A stretch of 64,000 bases of DNA from Roseimicrobium gellanilyticum (GTDB lineage: Bacteria; Verrucomicrobiota; Verrucomicrobiia; Verrucomicrobiales; Verrucomicrobiaceae): the NCBI RefSeq assembly GCF_003315205.1, contig NZ_QNRR01000014.1:1-64000 (forward strand), in the 5' to 3' direction. The notes under the pieces are model-generated. The model did no database searches and was not told the DNA's origin. It was given only the letters and a program-made list of their open reading frames with translations. Positions 16,205 through 25,522 of the stretch are shown here, piece by piece. How positions within the stretch are numbered: the stretch's first letter is position 1; every line of letters starts with the position of its first letter. Both the position numbers and the translations under genes were made by a program.

Positions 16205-18826
16205 CTATTCCACGTAGAGAAACCGGTTCGAGCCCAGCAGCACCTGGCACAGGCTTGCGAGGGCACGCCGCTCCAGTTCCTCGGGTTTTGCGGTAGCATT
16301 GGTTCCCTTCAGGACCTTCGCCTGTTCCGTGAGATAGGAGGCCAGCGAATCGACTTCGGTGGCCGCATCCGGCACCCCGAATACCAGTCGCCACGCCAAT
16401 TCCGCCTGCTTGCGCACATCACCACCAGCTTCCGCACGCACCCGTTTCGCGAGGAAATCCGCCTGCTCCACCACGAAGGCGCTGTTCATGAGCAGGAGGG
16501 ACTGCGGTGCCACCGTGGAGCTGTTGCGCAGTTCACAGTTGGGTTCCATTTGCGGCGCGTCGAAGACGGCCAGCACCTGCGCAGGCAGAGAGCGCTTCTG
16601 CGTGACATAGATGCTGCGGCGGAACAATTGATCCGGCAGCAGCGGCTTGTCTGAGCCCACGACAGTCTGGTTGTTTTCATCCACGCGCACCGGCACCGGC
16701 GGACCGGCGGGCTGGATATTGAGCGTGCCGCACACGGCCAGCGTCGCGTCGCGGATGACTTCGGCCTCCAAGCGACGTACCGGATAACGCCAGAGAAGAG
16801 CATTCGCCGGATCACGCGCCTCGCCTGTGGGTGTCTTCTTCGAACTCTGCCGGTACGCGGCGGAAGTCATGACCAGACGATGCAGCCTCTTCAGGCTCCA
16901 TCCCTGGGACATGAACTCATTGGCAAGCCAGTCCAGCAGCTCGGGATGGCTTGGCTTCTCCCCCTGATGACCGAAGTCACCCGGCGTATTGACCAGACCG
17001 CGGCCGAAGTGGTGCATCCAGAACCGATTCACCAGCACACGCGCCAGCAGCGGGTGTTTCCCACTGGTGAGGTGCTTCGCAAAAGCCAGTCGGCGTCCTG
17101 TGCCCGGCACCGCCGGATCATCAGCCAGGAAGTCGATGGGCTTATCCGGACTCAGCACGGTGAGATCTCCCGGTCCTACAGCATCTCCCGGAAGCTCACG
17201 ATTCCCCCGCATGAAGACCTGGGTCACAGGGACGGTCGTCTTGCTGCCGTACGCCACAGGCTCAGCGAGCACACGGACAAAGTTCTCCTGCGGCTTCTTC
17301 GCCCGGATGGCAGCCGCGCGCGCGGCGTTGTCATCCTGCATCTTTTTCAGGTCATTCTCACGACCATACTTGTTGAGGAAGAGATTCAAGATGCCCACAG
17401 AAGGCGTGACCTTGATGCCGGGGTATTCCTCCACCAGCTTCTTCTGCTCCGCGGTCAGGCTTTTGACATCCTTCTGAAACGCCAGTCCAGCCTCGCGGCA
17501 CTTCAGCTGCAGCTGCGGCGCAAGCGCCTTCACCTCCTGCTCGAAGACCCAATCGCGCAGCTCTACCAGTTTTGCCTGGAGTTCCTTCTCCACCTCGACC
17601 GCCTGTTTCTCCAGTTCCGCGCTCGTTGCACGCTCTTCCGTGGTGAGCAGGGAAATGCGCCGCTGTCTCGGCTCGCGCCATTGCTTCCAGTCCAGCGCAG
17701 GTTCGAAGATGGCGCGCAACCGGTAGAAGTCCTTCTGCAGGATGGGATCGAACCGGTGATCATGGCACTCCGCGCAGCCGACAGTCATCCCCATCAAGGA
17801 ACTGCTCACAATCTTCACCGTCTCGGTGACGACCGCGTTCTTCGCCAGATCCTTGTCCATGCGTTCCGTCCCCGTGCCATCCGGCGCCATGCGGAGGAAG
17901 CCGGTCGCTGTCAGCTTGCGCGTCTGATCCGACGTGAGATTCACCGGGGGCGAAGGAATCATCTCATCACCGGCAAGCTGCTCCCGAATGAATTCATCAA
18001 AGGGCAGATCCTCATTGAGCGCCTGGATCACATAGTCACGGTAGCGCCACGCGTCATCGCGATCCGTATCTTCGTCATTGTATCCCTCAGAGTCCGCATA
18101 ACCCGCCACGTCCAGCCAGTGGCGGCCCCAGCGCTCGCCATACTGCGGAGACTCCAGCAGCCGATCGATCAACCTTTCATAGGCATCGACTCGAGTGTCC
18201 TTTTCAAAAGCTTCCACTTCCTCCGCAGACGGCGGCAGACCAGTGAGATCAAACGAGGCACGTCGAATCAAGGTGACTCGATCCGTTTCTGGTGAAAACG
18301 CCAGTCCTGCTTTCGTGAGCCTCGCCTGCAGAAAGCCATCCACCGGATTCGCATATTCGCTCGTCGGTGCCTTCTGCCGCCTGATTGGCTGGAAGGCCCA
18401 GTACGCCCGCTCCTCCTCAGAGATCACCGTTCCCGGGACCAGCACCGCCGGCTCAGTCCGCAGCGTCTTCGTGCCCTCGGCAATCCACTGCTCGATCTTC
18501 GCAATCTCCGCTTCCGGCAGCTTCTTGCCACCCTTGGGCATGTCACCGCTCTTAAGCTGCTCAATCAGCAGACTATTGTGCGGATCCCCCGAAACGATGG
18601 CCGGTCCACTATCGCCACCCTTCTCCATGAAGTGCTTCAGGCGGACATCGAGACCGCCTTTGATCTCCTTCTCCTCACCGTGGCAGTGAAAGCAATGTGC
18701 CTTGAGAATAGGGCGGATATCCCTCTCAAACATAAGCGGTGCTGCCTGGACGAGGCCGCTGCCAGCCATGTACATCAATGTGGCAGGAAGGGCCTGTAGA
18801 AACGAAAATGACCGCAGTTGTCGCAT
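16205..18826 (-). CDS. DUF1549/DUF1553 protein with planctomycete cytochrome c domain
   Basis: A large exported protein of 873 residues. It has a signal peptide (about 1-28), a PSCyt1-type cytochrome segment with the heme-binding motif C45-x2-C48-H49, the DUF1549 domain (SFDLTGLPPSAEEVEAF, with the RHWLDVAGYADSEGY motif) and a C-terminal DUF1553 domain (LARVLVNRFWMHHFGRGLVNTPGDFG). A coiled-coil linker lies between the two DUFs. These proteins are typical of Planctomycetes and Verrucomicrobia and are thought to act in polysaccharide or sulfated-glycan catabolism with DUF1501 partners; this is not proven. It follows a Gfo/Idh/MocA gene by about 70 bp on the same strand. Confidence 0.92.
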   Translation of the reverse strand: MRQLRSFSFLQALPATLMYMAGSGLVQAAPLMFERDIRPILKAHCFHCHGEEKEIKGGLDVRLKHFMEKGGDSGPAIVSGDPHNSLLIEQLKSGDMPKGGKKLPEAEIAKIEQWIAEGTKTLRTEPAVLVPGTVISEEERAYWAFQPIRRQKAPTSEYANPVDGFLQARLTKAGLAFSPETDRVTLIRRASFDLTGLPPSAEEVEAFEKDTRVDAYERLIDRLLESPQYGERWGRHWLDVAGYADSEGYNDEDTDRDDAWRYRDYVIQALNEDLPFDEFIREQLAGDEMIPSPPVNLTSDQTRKLTATGFLRMAPDGTGTERMDKDLAKNAVVTETVKIVSSSLMGMTVGCAECHDHRFDPILQKDFYRLRAIFEPALDWKQWREPRQRRISLLTTEERATSAELEKQAVEVEKELQAKLVELRDWVFEQEVKALAPQLQLKCREAGLAFQKDVKSLTAEQKKLVEEYPGIKVTPSVGILNLFLNKYGRENDLKKMQDDNAARAAAIRAKKPQENFVRVLAEPVAYGSKTTVPVTQVFMRGNRELPGDAVGPGDLTVLSPDKPIDFLADDPAVPGTGRRLAFAKHLTSGKHPLLARVLVNRFWMHHFGRGLVNTPGDFGHQGEKPSHPELLDWLANEFMSQGWSLKRLHRLVMTSAAYRQSSKKTPTGEARDPANALLWRYPVRRLEAEVIRDATLAVCGTLNIQPAGPPVPVRVDENNQTVVGSDKPLLPDQLFRRSIYVTQKRSLPAQVLAVFDAPQMEPNCELRNSSTVAPQSLLLMNSAFVVEQADFLAKRVRAEAGGDVRKQAELAWRLVFGVPDAATEVDSLASYLTEQAKVLKGTNATAKPEELERRALASLCQVLLGSNRFLYVE

Positions 18827-18895
18827 GGTATCTGAAGCGACAAACTACGGTCCAATGGCGCCCACCCTTTCGAGGCGACAACGCGCAGCGGGTGG

Positions 18896-20404
18896 CTACA
18901 CCGTGATCTCCGGCACCACGAAGGGCGCGCGATACTCACGTGTAAGCAGCTTCGCCGCGGCATCATTGCCCACAGCCTTCTCCGATTTCGGATCAAAATT
19001 CAGCACGGGACCCAAGGTCAGCGGCGTGGCGTTCAAGTCGACCCCATTCGCTTGCAGGTGTGCCAGCATCCGGTCAAAGGTTTCTCCGGCACCGGCATCC
19101 GCGCTGATGGCCTGCTTGATCTCATCCACACTCTTCTTGGCGCCAAGCTGCTGGGAGATGTTGGCCGTATGGCACAGGGCCGCGCTGATATGCCCCTCCA
19201 GCACTTCTGCGTTGAGGTCTTCACGCTTCCGGCCGCGCACCGCCTTGATGAAGTTTTCAAAGTGGTTGTCCGCACCATCCCACTTCTTCACCTCCTTGCC
19301 GTCCTTGTCGTAGGCAATGGCGCTATCGTAATTCGGCACGAGCACGTGACCGCCTTCGCAATGGATCACGACTCCGATCTGGCCGCCCATGAAGTTGTCC
19401 ATGTCCGCGCCATCCTTGATCTTTTCAGTGCTCTTCTCCGCGCCTTTTTCCACTTCAGCCTCCCTGGTCTTGGGAAGTCCGCGCACTTCAAAGATGAGCG
19501 GTGCAGCGGCATAGGCCTGGTAGATGATTTGGGTGTTCGGCGTCTCACCATCATCCTCATAGCCCAGACGTCCGCCCAAGCTCCAGGCGCGGGGAGCGAT
19601 GTCATTTTCCCCAAGGAACCACCGGGCAATGTCCACCTGGTGCACGCCCTGGTTGCCCAGATCACCATTGCCGTAGGCCCACTGCCAGTGCCAGTCGTAG
19701 TCCAGCTTCTTGCGATGGACGGGCACCACCTGCGCGGGGCCAAACCACAAATCAAGATCCACGCCCTCCGGTGCCGGCAGCGGCCCCTTGGCCTTGCCGA
19801 TGCTCTTGCGCCGTTTGTAGCACAGACCACGGGCGATCTTAATCTTGCCGAGGTTCCCCGCCTTCACCCACTGCACGGCATCCCGGATGCTGTAGCTGCT
19901 GCGGATCTGTGACCCGGTTTGGACGATGCGATTGTACTTGCGCGCAGCATTCACGAGTTGCCGCCCTTCCCACACGTTGTGCGAGACGGGCTTCTCCACA
20001 TACACATCCTTGCCCGCCTGCATGGCCCAGATACCCGCCAAGGCATGCCAGTGATTCGGTGTGGCGATGCTGATGGCATCGATGTCCTTGTTCTCAAGGA
20101 GCTTGCGGATGTCTTGATACGTCTGCACCTCCTGGCCCTTCGCCTTGAAGGCATCTGCCTGCTTCGCCAGCACGGCCGGGTTCAGATCGCACAATGCCGC
20201 GACACGCACGCCTTTGATTTCGGAGAACGATTTGATGTGTTCCGCCCCGCGTCCGCGGAAACCAACCACCGCGACATTGATCACATCATTCGCGCTTGAG
20301 CCACCGCCCTCACCCCCGCAGGAAGTCAGGCTCTTGGAGATGAAAAACGAACCGCCCGCGAGTGCGGACTGCCTGAGGAAGGTACGACGGGATGCTCGGG
20401 ACAT
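18896..20404 (-). CDS. Gfo/Idh/MocA-family oxidoreductase, Tat-exported
   Basis: A 502-residue protein with a twin-arginine signal (SRRTFLRQSAL) and then the Rossmann NAD(P)-binding start INVAVVGFRGRGAEHI. The catalytic-region motif YVEKPVSHNVWEGRQL near residue 137 contains the conserved EKP. The WHWQWAYGNGDLGNQGVHQVDIARW segment is typical of the exported subgroup found in Planctomycetes and Verrucomicrobia. The sugar substrate is unknown. It probably forms a transcript with the downstream DUF1549/DUF1553 gene. Confidence 0.9.
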   Translation of the reverse strand: MSRASRRTFLRQSALAGGSFFISKSLTSCGGEGGGSSANDVINVAVVGFRGRGAEHIKSFSEIKGVRVAALCDLNPAVLAKQADAFKAKGQEVQTYQDIRKLLENKDIDAISIATPNHWHALAGIWAMQAGKDVYVEKPVSHNVWEGRQLVNAARKYNRIVQTGSQIRSSYSIRDAVQWVKAGNLGKIKIARGLCYKRRKSIGKAKGPLPAPEGVDLDLWFGPAQVVPVHRKKLDYDWHWQWAYGNGDLGNQGVHQVDIARWFLGENDIAPRAWSLGGRLGYEDDGETPNTQIIYQAYAAAPLIFEVRGLPKTREAEVEKGAEKSTEKIKDGADMDNFMGGQIGVVIHCEGGHVLVPNYDSAIAYDKDGKEVKKWDGADNHFENFIKAVRGRKREDLNAEVLEGHISAALCHTANISQQLGAKKSVDEIKQAISADAGAGETFDRMLAHLQANGVDLNATPLTLGPVLNFDPKSEKAVGNDAAAKLLTREYRAPFVVPEITV

Positions 20405-20413
20405 GGGCGACCC

Positions 20414-21526
20414 TTACAATCCCACAGCAGCTTTGTAATCAAAAAATTCCAGGCCATGCGCCTCGGCAATGGCGTGGTGAGTAACCTTGCCTTCGAAAAG
20501 ATTCAGCCCGCCCAGCAGGTTCGGGTCACGCTTGAAGGCCTTTGGCACTCCATGATCCGCCAGCGTCTCAATGTAGCGGTACGTCACGTTGGTGAGCGCC
20601 TGGGTGGCGGTGCGCGCGTAAGCCGCCGGCATGTTTGCCACGCAGTAGTGGATCACATCCTCCTCCACATAGATGGGGTCCTGGTGGGTGGTAGCCCGCG
20701 AAGTTTCCGCGCAGCCGCCCTGGTCGATTGCGATGTCCACAAACACGCTTCCCGGCTTCATCACGCGCATCATTTCCCGATTGATGAGCTTCGGTGCCTT
20801 CGATCCGGGCACCAGCACGGCTCCAATGAGAAGGTCCACATCCGGCAGCATGTCGAGGATGTGGGCCTGATTGGAGTACAGCGTGTGTGCGGTGCTCAGC
20901 GTGATATCGAGGAAGCGCATGCGTTCCACGTCTACTTCCAGAATCGTCACATCCGCGCCCAGACCCGTGGCCATACGCGCGGCATTCACACCTGCGGTTC
21001 CACCCCCAATCACCACCACCTTTCCCGGCAGCACGCCAGGCACACCGCCCAGCAACACCCCGCACCCGCCTTCGTGCTTCGCAAGGAAGTAACCGCCCAC
21101 CAGCACACTCATACGCCCCGCGATCTCACTCATGGGCTCCAGCAATGGCAGCCGGCGATTCACTTCCACGGTTTCATAGGCAATGCAGGTGGCTCCAGAC
21201 TTGAGCAGGCCTTCCGTAAGGCTCTTGCTGGCAGCGAGGTGCAGGTAGGTGAAAAGGATCTGCCCCGGTCGCAACAAGGGGTACTCCTCAGGCAGCGGCT
21301 CCTTGACTTTCACGATCAATTCCGCCCGTGCAAACACCTCGGCGTGCGTACTCACCACCTCAGCACCGGCCCGCTCGTACTCCGAATCTGGAAAGCCTGA
21401 GCCAAATCCCGCATTCGACTCCACCACCACCTGATGTCCCCGCTTGATGAGCTGATAGGCAGCGCTGGGCAGCAACGCGACACGGTTTTCCTGTGGTTTG
21501 ATCTCCTTGGGTACACCGATGATCAT
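20414..21526 (-). CDS. ald: Alanine dehydrogenase
   Basis: A 370-residue cytoplasmic enzyme that interconverts L-alanine and pyruvate plus ammonia with NAD. The N-terminal [18 protein letters not shown] is diagnostic. Lys75 in VKVKEP and His96 in YLHLAA correspond to the substrate-binding and catalytic residues. The NAD-binding motif [16 protein letters not shown] and the [11 protein letters not shown] segment are intact. The length is that of the typical hexameric enzyme. It ends 9 bp before the exported oxidoreductase gene begins, so it may lead that transcript. Confidence 0.96.
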   Translation of the reverse strand: MIIGVPKEIKPQENRVALLPSAAYQLIKRGHQVVVESNAGFGSGFPDSEYERAGAEVVSTHAEVFARAELIVKVKEPLPEEYPLLRPGQILFTYLHLAASKSLTEGLLKSGATCIAYETVEVNRRLPLLEPMSEIAGRMSVLVGGYFLAKHEGGCGVLLGGVPGVLPGKVVVIGGGTAGVNAARMATGLGADVTILEVDVERMRFLDITLSTAHTLYSNQAHILDMLPDVDLLIGAVLVPGSKAPKLINREMMRVMKPGSVFVDIAIDQGGCAETSRATTHQDPIYVEEDVIHYCVANMPAAYARTATQALTNVTYRYIETLADHGVPKAFKRDPNLLGGLNLFEGKVTHHAIAEAHGLEFFDYKAAVGL

Positions 21527-21624
21527 GACTCAAACTTCCGTGAGAACGTTGCCAGAGGCGAGGAAAAAACAAGACGTCCAAGGCATTGACCACGCCCCCC
21601 TCACCTCCGCTCAATCACCCCCTA

Positions 21625-22572
21625 TCACGCCAGTTCTGGCACCAGCGTGGGAAGCGGTTTGCCATTGAAGTAGGCAGTGAGATTGGCCACTACCAGATCC
21701 GCCATGGCTTTGCGGGTCTCCATGGTCCCGCTGCCCACGTGAGGGAGCAGCACCACGTTCTCCATCTTCAGCAGCTTCTTCGGCACATACGGCTCCTCAG
21801 CGTACACATCGAGTCCCGCGCCCTTGATGAATCCGCCCTGCAGCGCACTGATCAGCGCATTCTCATCCACCACAGATCCCCGCGCGATGTTGATCAAGGT
21901 GCCATCCGAACCCAGGGCGAAGAGCACCTGCGCATTCACCAGATTCTTGGTTTGCTCGCCTCCCGGGCACGCCACAATGAGGTAGTGGCACCAGGCCGCC
22001 ATCTCAGCGGGGGAGAAGAAATACTGGTAGGACACGTTGGGTTGCTTCTCACGGCAGCAATAACCCACCTGCATGCCGATCGCCTCAAGTCGACGCGCTA
22101 TAGCCTTCCCGATGCGTCCCAACCCGAGGATGCCCGCTCGTTTCCCCCCCGGCTTGGTAGTCAGCTCGAAATTCCCCCGCGTCCAAAGCCCGGCCTGGAG
22201 GAATTTTGTCGCCGGAACAAGCTTGCGCGAGGTCATAAGCACCAGCGCGAGCGCAATGTCCGCCACATCCTCTGTGAGCACATCGGGGGTATTCGTCACC
22301 CGGATGCCGCGCTGCTTGCAGTAGTCGAGCGGCACGCCGTCATAACCAACACCGAATACACAGATGATCTGCAAAGAGGGAAGATCCCTGAGCAGCGACA
22401 GGTGATAGGTCGTTCCGCCTGCTCCGATGATGGCACGAATATTCGCCCCGTGCCTGTTGAGCAAGCCGTCCTTGTCCTTTGACTGGTGCCAGTCATGGCA
22501 GACGAACTCTTCCTTCAATGGCGCGAGCAGAAGGTCCGGCAATGGTGCCAGCAACAGCACTTCAGGCTTCAC
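21625..22572 (-). CDS. D-2-hydroxyacid dehydrogenase
   Basis: A 315-residue member of the D-isomer-specific 2-hydroxyacid dehydrogenases (glyoxylate/hydroxypyruvate reductase-like). It shows the NAD-binding motif GILGLGRIGKAIARRL, the catalytic arginine in NIARGSVVDE, the glutamate in AGLDVYAEEP and the histidine in LLPHVGSGT. The substrate cannot be fixed from sequence, but the overall pattern is closest to glyoxylate or 2-oxo-carboxylate reductases. It lies about 100 bp upstream of ald on the same strand. Confidence 0.9.
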   Translation of the reverse strand: MKPEVLLLAPLPDLLLAPLKEEFVCHDWHQSKDKDGLLNRHGANIRAIIGAGGTTYHLSLLRDLPSLQIICVFGVGYDGVPLDYCKQRGIRVTNTPDVLTEDVADIALALVLMTSRKLVPATKFLQAGLWTRGNFELTTKPGGKRAGILGLGRIGKAIARRLEAIGMQVGYCCREKQPNVSYQYFFSPAEMAAWCHYLIVACPGGEQTKNLVNAQVLFALGSDGTLINIARGSVVDENALISALQGGFIKGAGLDVYAEEPYVPKKLLKMENVVLLPHVGSGTMETRKAMADLVVANLTAYFNGKPLPTLVPELA

Positions 22573-22852
22573 AAGGGAACATGCCTCCTATCTTTGGCAA
22601 TGCGAGGGAACTTTGGCTTTGAGGCAATTATGAACCATTCTTTGAATATCGTCATTATGGAATGCAGTGGATCTGGGCCTGCCGGAGGCCCTCCGTTATT
22701 TCATTTGCCAGCGGGGACCCCGGCGTGGACGCTTTATTCTGGAAATTCAGGTCAATAATCACTCCGGGGCGCCGAATAGCCCACGCATCCGCGCCGTCGA
22801 ACCCGAACGATCTCTTTTTACCCCTGATTACACCCCCAACCCAACGCCTGCC

Positions 22853-23662
22853 ATGAATCACCAAAGCCGCACCCTGCGGGGCCTTCTCACCATCATGGTT
22901 GCGACCGCAGCCCTGCCTGCGGTCACCGCCTCGGCCGAAGACCGCTTTCGCATCCCCCTACCGCCCCCTCCCAGTGAAGTGATTCGTGATGTCCGTGGGT
23001 TTATCCACGGCATTGGTCGTGGCATCAAGCGCGGTGCCCAGCGTGTGTTCAATGACGAACAGCCGATGGAGGAACAGGATCTCCGCCGCCCCCGACGTGA
23101 CTACGGTCCCAATGGCGAGTGGGACGGACAGTTCTATCCGGACGAATATGATCGGCGCGGCCCACGCCCACCGCAAAACCAGCGACCACTACCCCCGTCA
23201 CAGGAGCGCGACATGCGTGAAATCGCTCCGCGTGACATTCCGGAAGGCCCAGGTGGCTGGACCAGCGAAGAGCAGCTTCGCCGCGAAGAAGCTTCCCGTG
23301 AAGCCGCCCGGAACTACCAGCCTTCGGACATGCCCCCGACCCCTCCGACTTCCAAGAAAAGCACACAGCCACGGCAGGAAGCCGCTCGCACGCCAGCATC
23401 TCCTCCGCAGCCTTTGCCGAACAACAAGGAAGGTGCTTTGAAGGAAAACACCCTGCCTCCCACCACAACCACGCCGAAAACCACCACCACCCCGGCGCCT
23501 TCCACCGAGGTACAATACGCCTCGCCCGTGCCCGGCAAGAAGGGCCTCGTCTACCCTCCCGGTGTCGCGAAGACTCCGGAGAACATGGTGGATGTCGGCG
23601 ACTTCAAGGCGGGCCAGCTCGTGCGCAATCCGCGCAATGGAGAGCTCTTCCGGGTGCCTTGA
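22853..23662 (+). CDS. Exported proline-rich hypothetical protein
   Basis: A 269-residue protein with a signal peptide (cleavage near TASA, residue 27), followed by a basic segment and then long stretches rich in Pro, Arg, Thr and Gln (PRPPQNQRPLPPS; TTTTPKTTTTPAPSTE). The last forty residues form a more ordered end (VYPPGVAKTPENMVDVGDF). It is probably a disordered envelope protein. No family was recognised. The start at 22853 places the signal peptide at the N-terminus; about 280 bases without another gene lie upstream, between it and the divergent dehydrogenase gene. Confidence 0.65.
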   Translation: MNHQSRTLRGLLTIMVATAALPAVTASAEDRFRIPLPPPPSEVIRDVRGFIHGIGRGIKRGAQRVFNDEQPMEEQDLRRPRRDYGPNGEWDGQFYPDEYDRRGPRPPQNQRPLPPSQERDMREIAPRDIPEGPGGWTSEEQLRREEASREAARNYQPSDMPPTPPTSKKSTQPRQEAARTPASPPQPLPNNKEGALKENTLPPTTTTPKTTTTPAPSTEVQYASPVPGKKGLVYPPGVAKTPENMVDVGDFKAGQLVRNPRNGELFRVP

Positions 23663-23692
23663 GTGATATCGATTTGACTGCCTTCAAAGATA

Positions 23693-23726
23693 AAGGCCGC
23701 GCTCGAAAGGCGCGGCCTTATTTTTT
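23693..23726. terminator. Intrinsic terminator
   Basis: A perfect ten-bp GC-rich stem (AAGGCCGCGC and its complement) with a seven-base loop is followed by ATTTTTT on the plus strand, a textbook Rho-independent terminator for the proline-rich protein gene. The opposite strand also has a T-rich flank, so it probably also terminates the convergent DUF4407 gene. Confidence 0.9.
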
Positions 23727-23750
23727 GCTCACATGTTCAGCAATCGCTCA

Positions 23751-25457
23751 TCACGCACTGATTCGTGAAGGCGTCTCTTCATGGAAGAAGAGTTCCATGC
23801 GCCGGCGCATGTCACGGTAAAAGGCCTGGGCCATCTCTTCCACCATCGCGGCTTTGCTACCCTCCTGCGTGGCAACCAGCTCGCGTTCGCGGCGGATGCG
23901 TTCGTCGAAGGCGCGCTCCAGTTCGAGCAGGTGTTCCAGAAATTCCTTCGCCGCGCGTGAGCGATCCACGCCCTCGATGAGCGCGTGTTCGAGCGGTTTG
24001 TTCCGCGTGAGGTGCAGCAGGCGCCCCTCCGAGAGGCCTTCCATGTAGCGGTTGTAGCTCTTGAGGAAGGCCAGACGTTCCTTGTCGAAACGAGTCTCAT
24101 CCTGATCCAGCAGCGTGTCATAGGGACCCGGCTTGGAGAAGAATTTCACCACCAGCGGGATGGTATCCACCAGCATGAAGAGCGCCGTCAGCACCGCATA
24201 AGCGATCAAGGCGAACTGGCCACCCTCGGCATCGTTCTCAAAGAGGGCGTGCAGAGCCTTGGTCTGCGTGAGGATACCGCGGCGTGGTTCCGCACGGATG
24301 GCATCGACGCGCGCCTGCTCGTCCTGCTGCAATTTGGTGAGCTCCCCGGCGAAACTCTTGGATTGCTCCAGCTTGGCATCAATCTGGGCACGCAGGGTGG
24401 CACGGATGCCATTCTGCTGCTCCACGAACGAATCCGCCTGCTGCTGCTGCACCTGTTGCTTCAGACCTTCCAGGCGCTGCTGCTCGAGCTGGGACTTGCG
24501 GAGCGCCTCCGCAGCCGCGACTTCCGCTTGCGAGGTGAGCGACTGCTCGGTGCTGGCCACGTCCGCGCGAAGCTGGCTGAGCTGGCTGGTGAAGGACTCC
24601 AGCAAACCAGAAAGGCGCTTGGATTCATCACGACGCCACGCGAGCTGATCCGCCTGGATGCTCTTGGCACGCGGTCCGAGACCGATGATGCCACTGCGCT
24701 GCCCATTGAGTTCACGCTCGAATTCCTTCTGCCAGAAATCCAACTCCCCTTGCAGCTTCGTGGCCTGTTCATTCAGCGAGGTGATCTCCTTTTCAATGGT
24801 GGTGATCTTTTCACGACTCGGCGCAGTGGCATCCGCAATCTTCTTGTCGAGTTCCTGCTTGGCCTTCGCTTCCTCCGCAGTCATCGGTTTCGCCGCGCCT
24901 TGCAGGGCTTCCTGAACGAGGAACTTCGCGTTGAAGGTCTCATCCCATTGCTTGCGCTGGGTTGCCACTTCGGCATCGAGCGCCGCAATCTTCGCTTCGA
25001 CCGCCTTCTTGTTCGTCTCAAATTCCTTCCTCGCCGCCGAGATGTCGGCATCCCGTTGTTTTTCGATGCTCGTATTGATGGTGTCGCGGAAGAGAAGGAG
25101 CGCCAGCGGGTGCGAAATGGAGAGGCCCATCAACGCGGCTACCACGATGCGCAGGCTGAATTGCGACAGCTTGCGGAAGAAGCTCTGGTAGGCGCGGTAA
25201 GTGGCCAGCAGGGCCCGGTCCACCGTGAGAATGATGAAGGACCACACCAGCGACACGGCGGCAATCACGCGCCAGTCATCCGTGAGCGTCGAGAGGGCAT
25301 ACGCCGCAGCCACGGCGGCAAAGGCACTTGGCACCAACACCGTGGCGCCAAAGGCCACGTACTTCCGCCGCTCCCACGCAGGGCACTCGGCGAGGCTTTC
25401 ATCACTGGCTCCCGATAGCCAGAAGAACAGGCGGGTCAAAGGCCCTGGCGGCTTCAT
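23751..25457 (-). CDS. DUF4407 membrane coiled-coil protein
   Basis: A 568-residue protein with the DUF4407 layout. Several membrane helices lie near the N-terminus (about residues 35-140), with the LVWSFIILTVDRALLATYR motif. A long charged coiled-coil region (about 150-400) of Glu, Lys, Gln and Arg follows. One more membrane segment lies near residue 430 (LIAYAVLTALFMLVDTIPLV), then a second helical cytoplasmic part. The family's function is not known; the topology suggests a mechanical or signalling role at the inner membrane. The 65 bp to the upstream transporter gene allow co-transcription. Confidence 0.88.
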   Translation of the reverse strand: MKPPGPLTRLFFWLSGASDESLAECPAWERRKYVAFGATVLVPSAFAAVAAAYALSTLTDDWRVIAAVSLVWSFIILTVDRALLATYRAYQSFFRKLSQFSLRIVVAALMGLSISHPLALLLFRDTINTSIEKQRDADISAARKEFETNKKAVEAKIAALDAEVATQRKQWDETFNAKFLVQEALQGAAKPMTAEEAKAKQELDKKIADATAPSREKITTIEKEITSLNEQATKLQGELDFWQKEFERELNGQRSGIIGLGPRAKSIQADQLAWRRDESKRLSGLLESFTSQLSQLRADVASTEQSLTSQAEVAAAEALRKSQLEQQRLEGLKQQVQQQQADSFVEQQNGIRATLRAQIDAKLEQSKSFAGELTKLQQDEQARVDAIRAEPRRGILTQTKALHALFENDAEGGQFALIAYAVLTALFMLVDTIPLVVKFFSKPGPYDTLLDQDETRFDKERLAFLKSYNRYMEGLSEGRLLHLTRNKPLEHALIEGVDRSRAAKEFLEHLLELERAFDERIRRERELVATQEGSKAAMVEEMAQAFYRDMRRRMELFFHEETPSRISA

Positions 25458-25522
25458 GCGCGAAGATCTACCTCAAGTCCCCGCAAATGCGAGATCAATC
25501 ACAGGCTGTGCCCCCTCCACCC

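Noticed and set aside
23985-25418. A 477-codon plus-strand frame opposite the DUF4407 gene, and a 471-codon frame at 16880-18295 opposite the DUF1549/1553 gene
   Set aside because: Both are shadows of strong minus-strand genes. Their translations are Arg- and Leu-rich with no domain.
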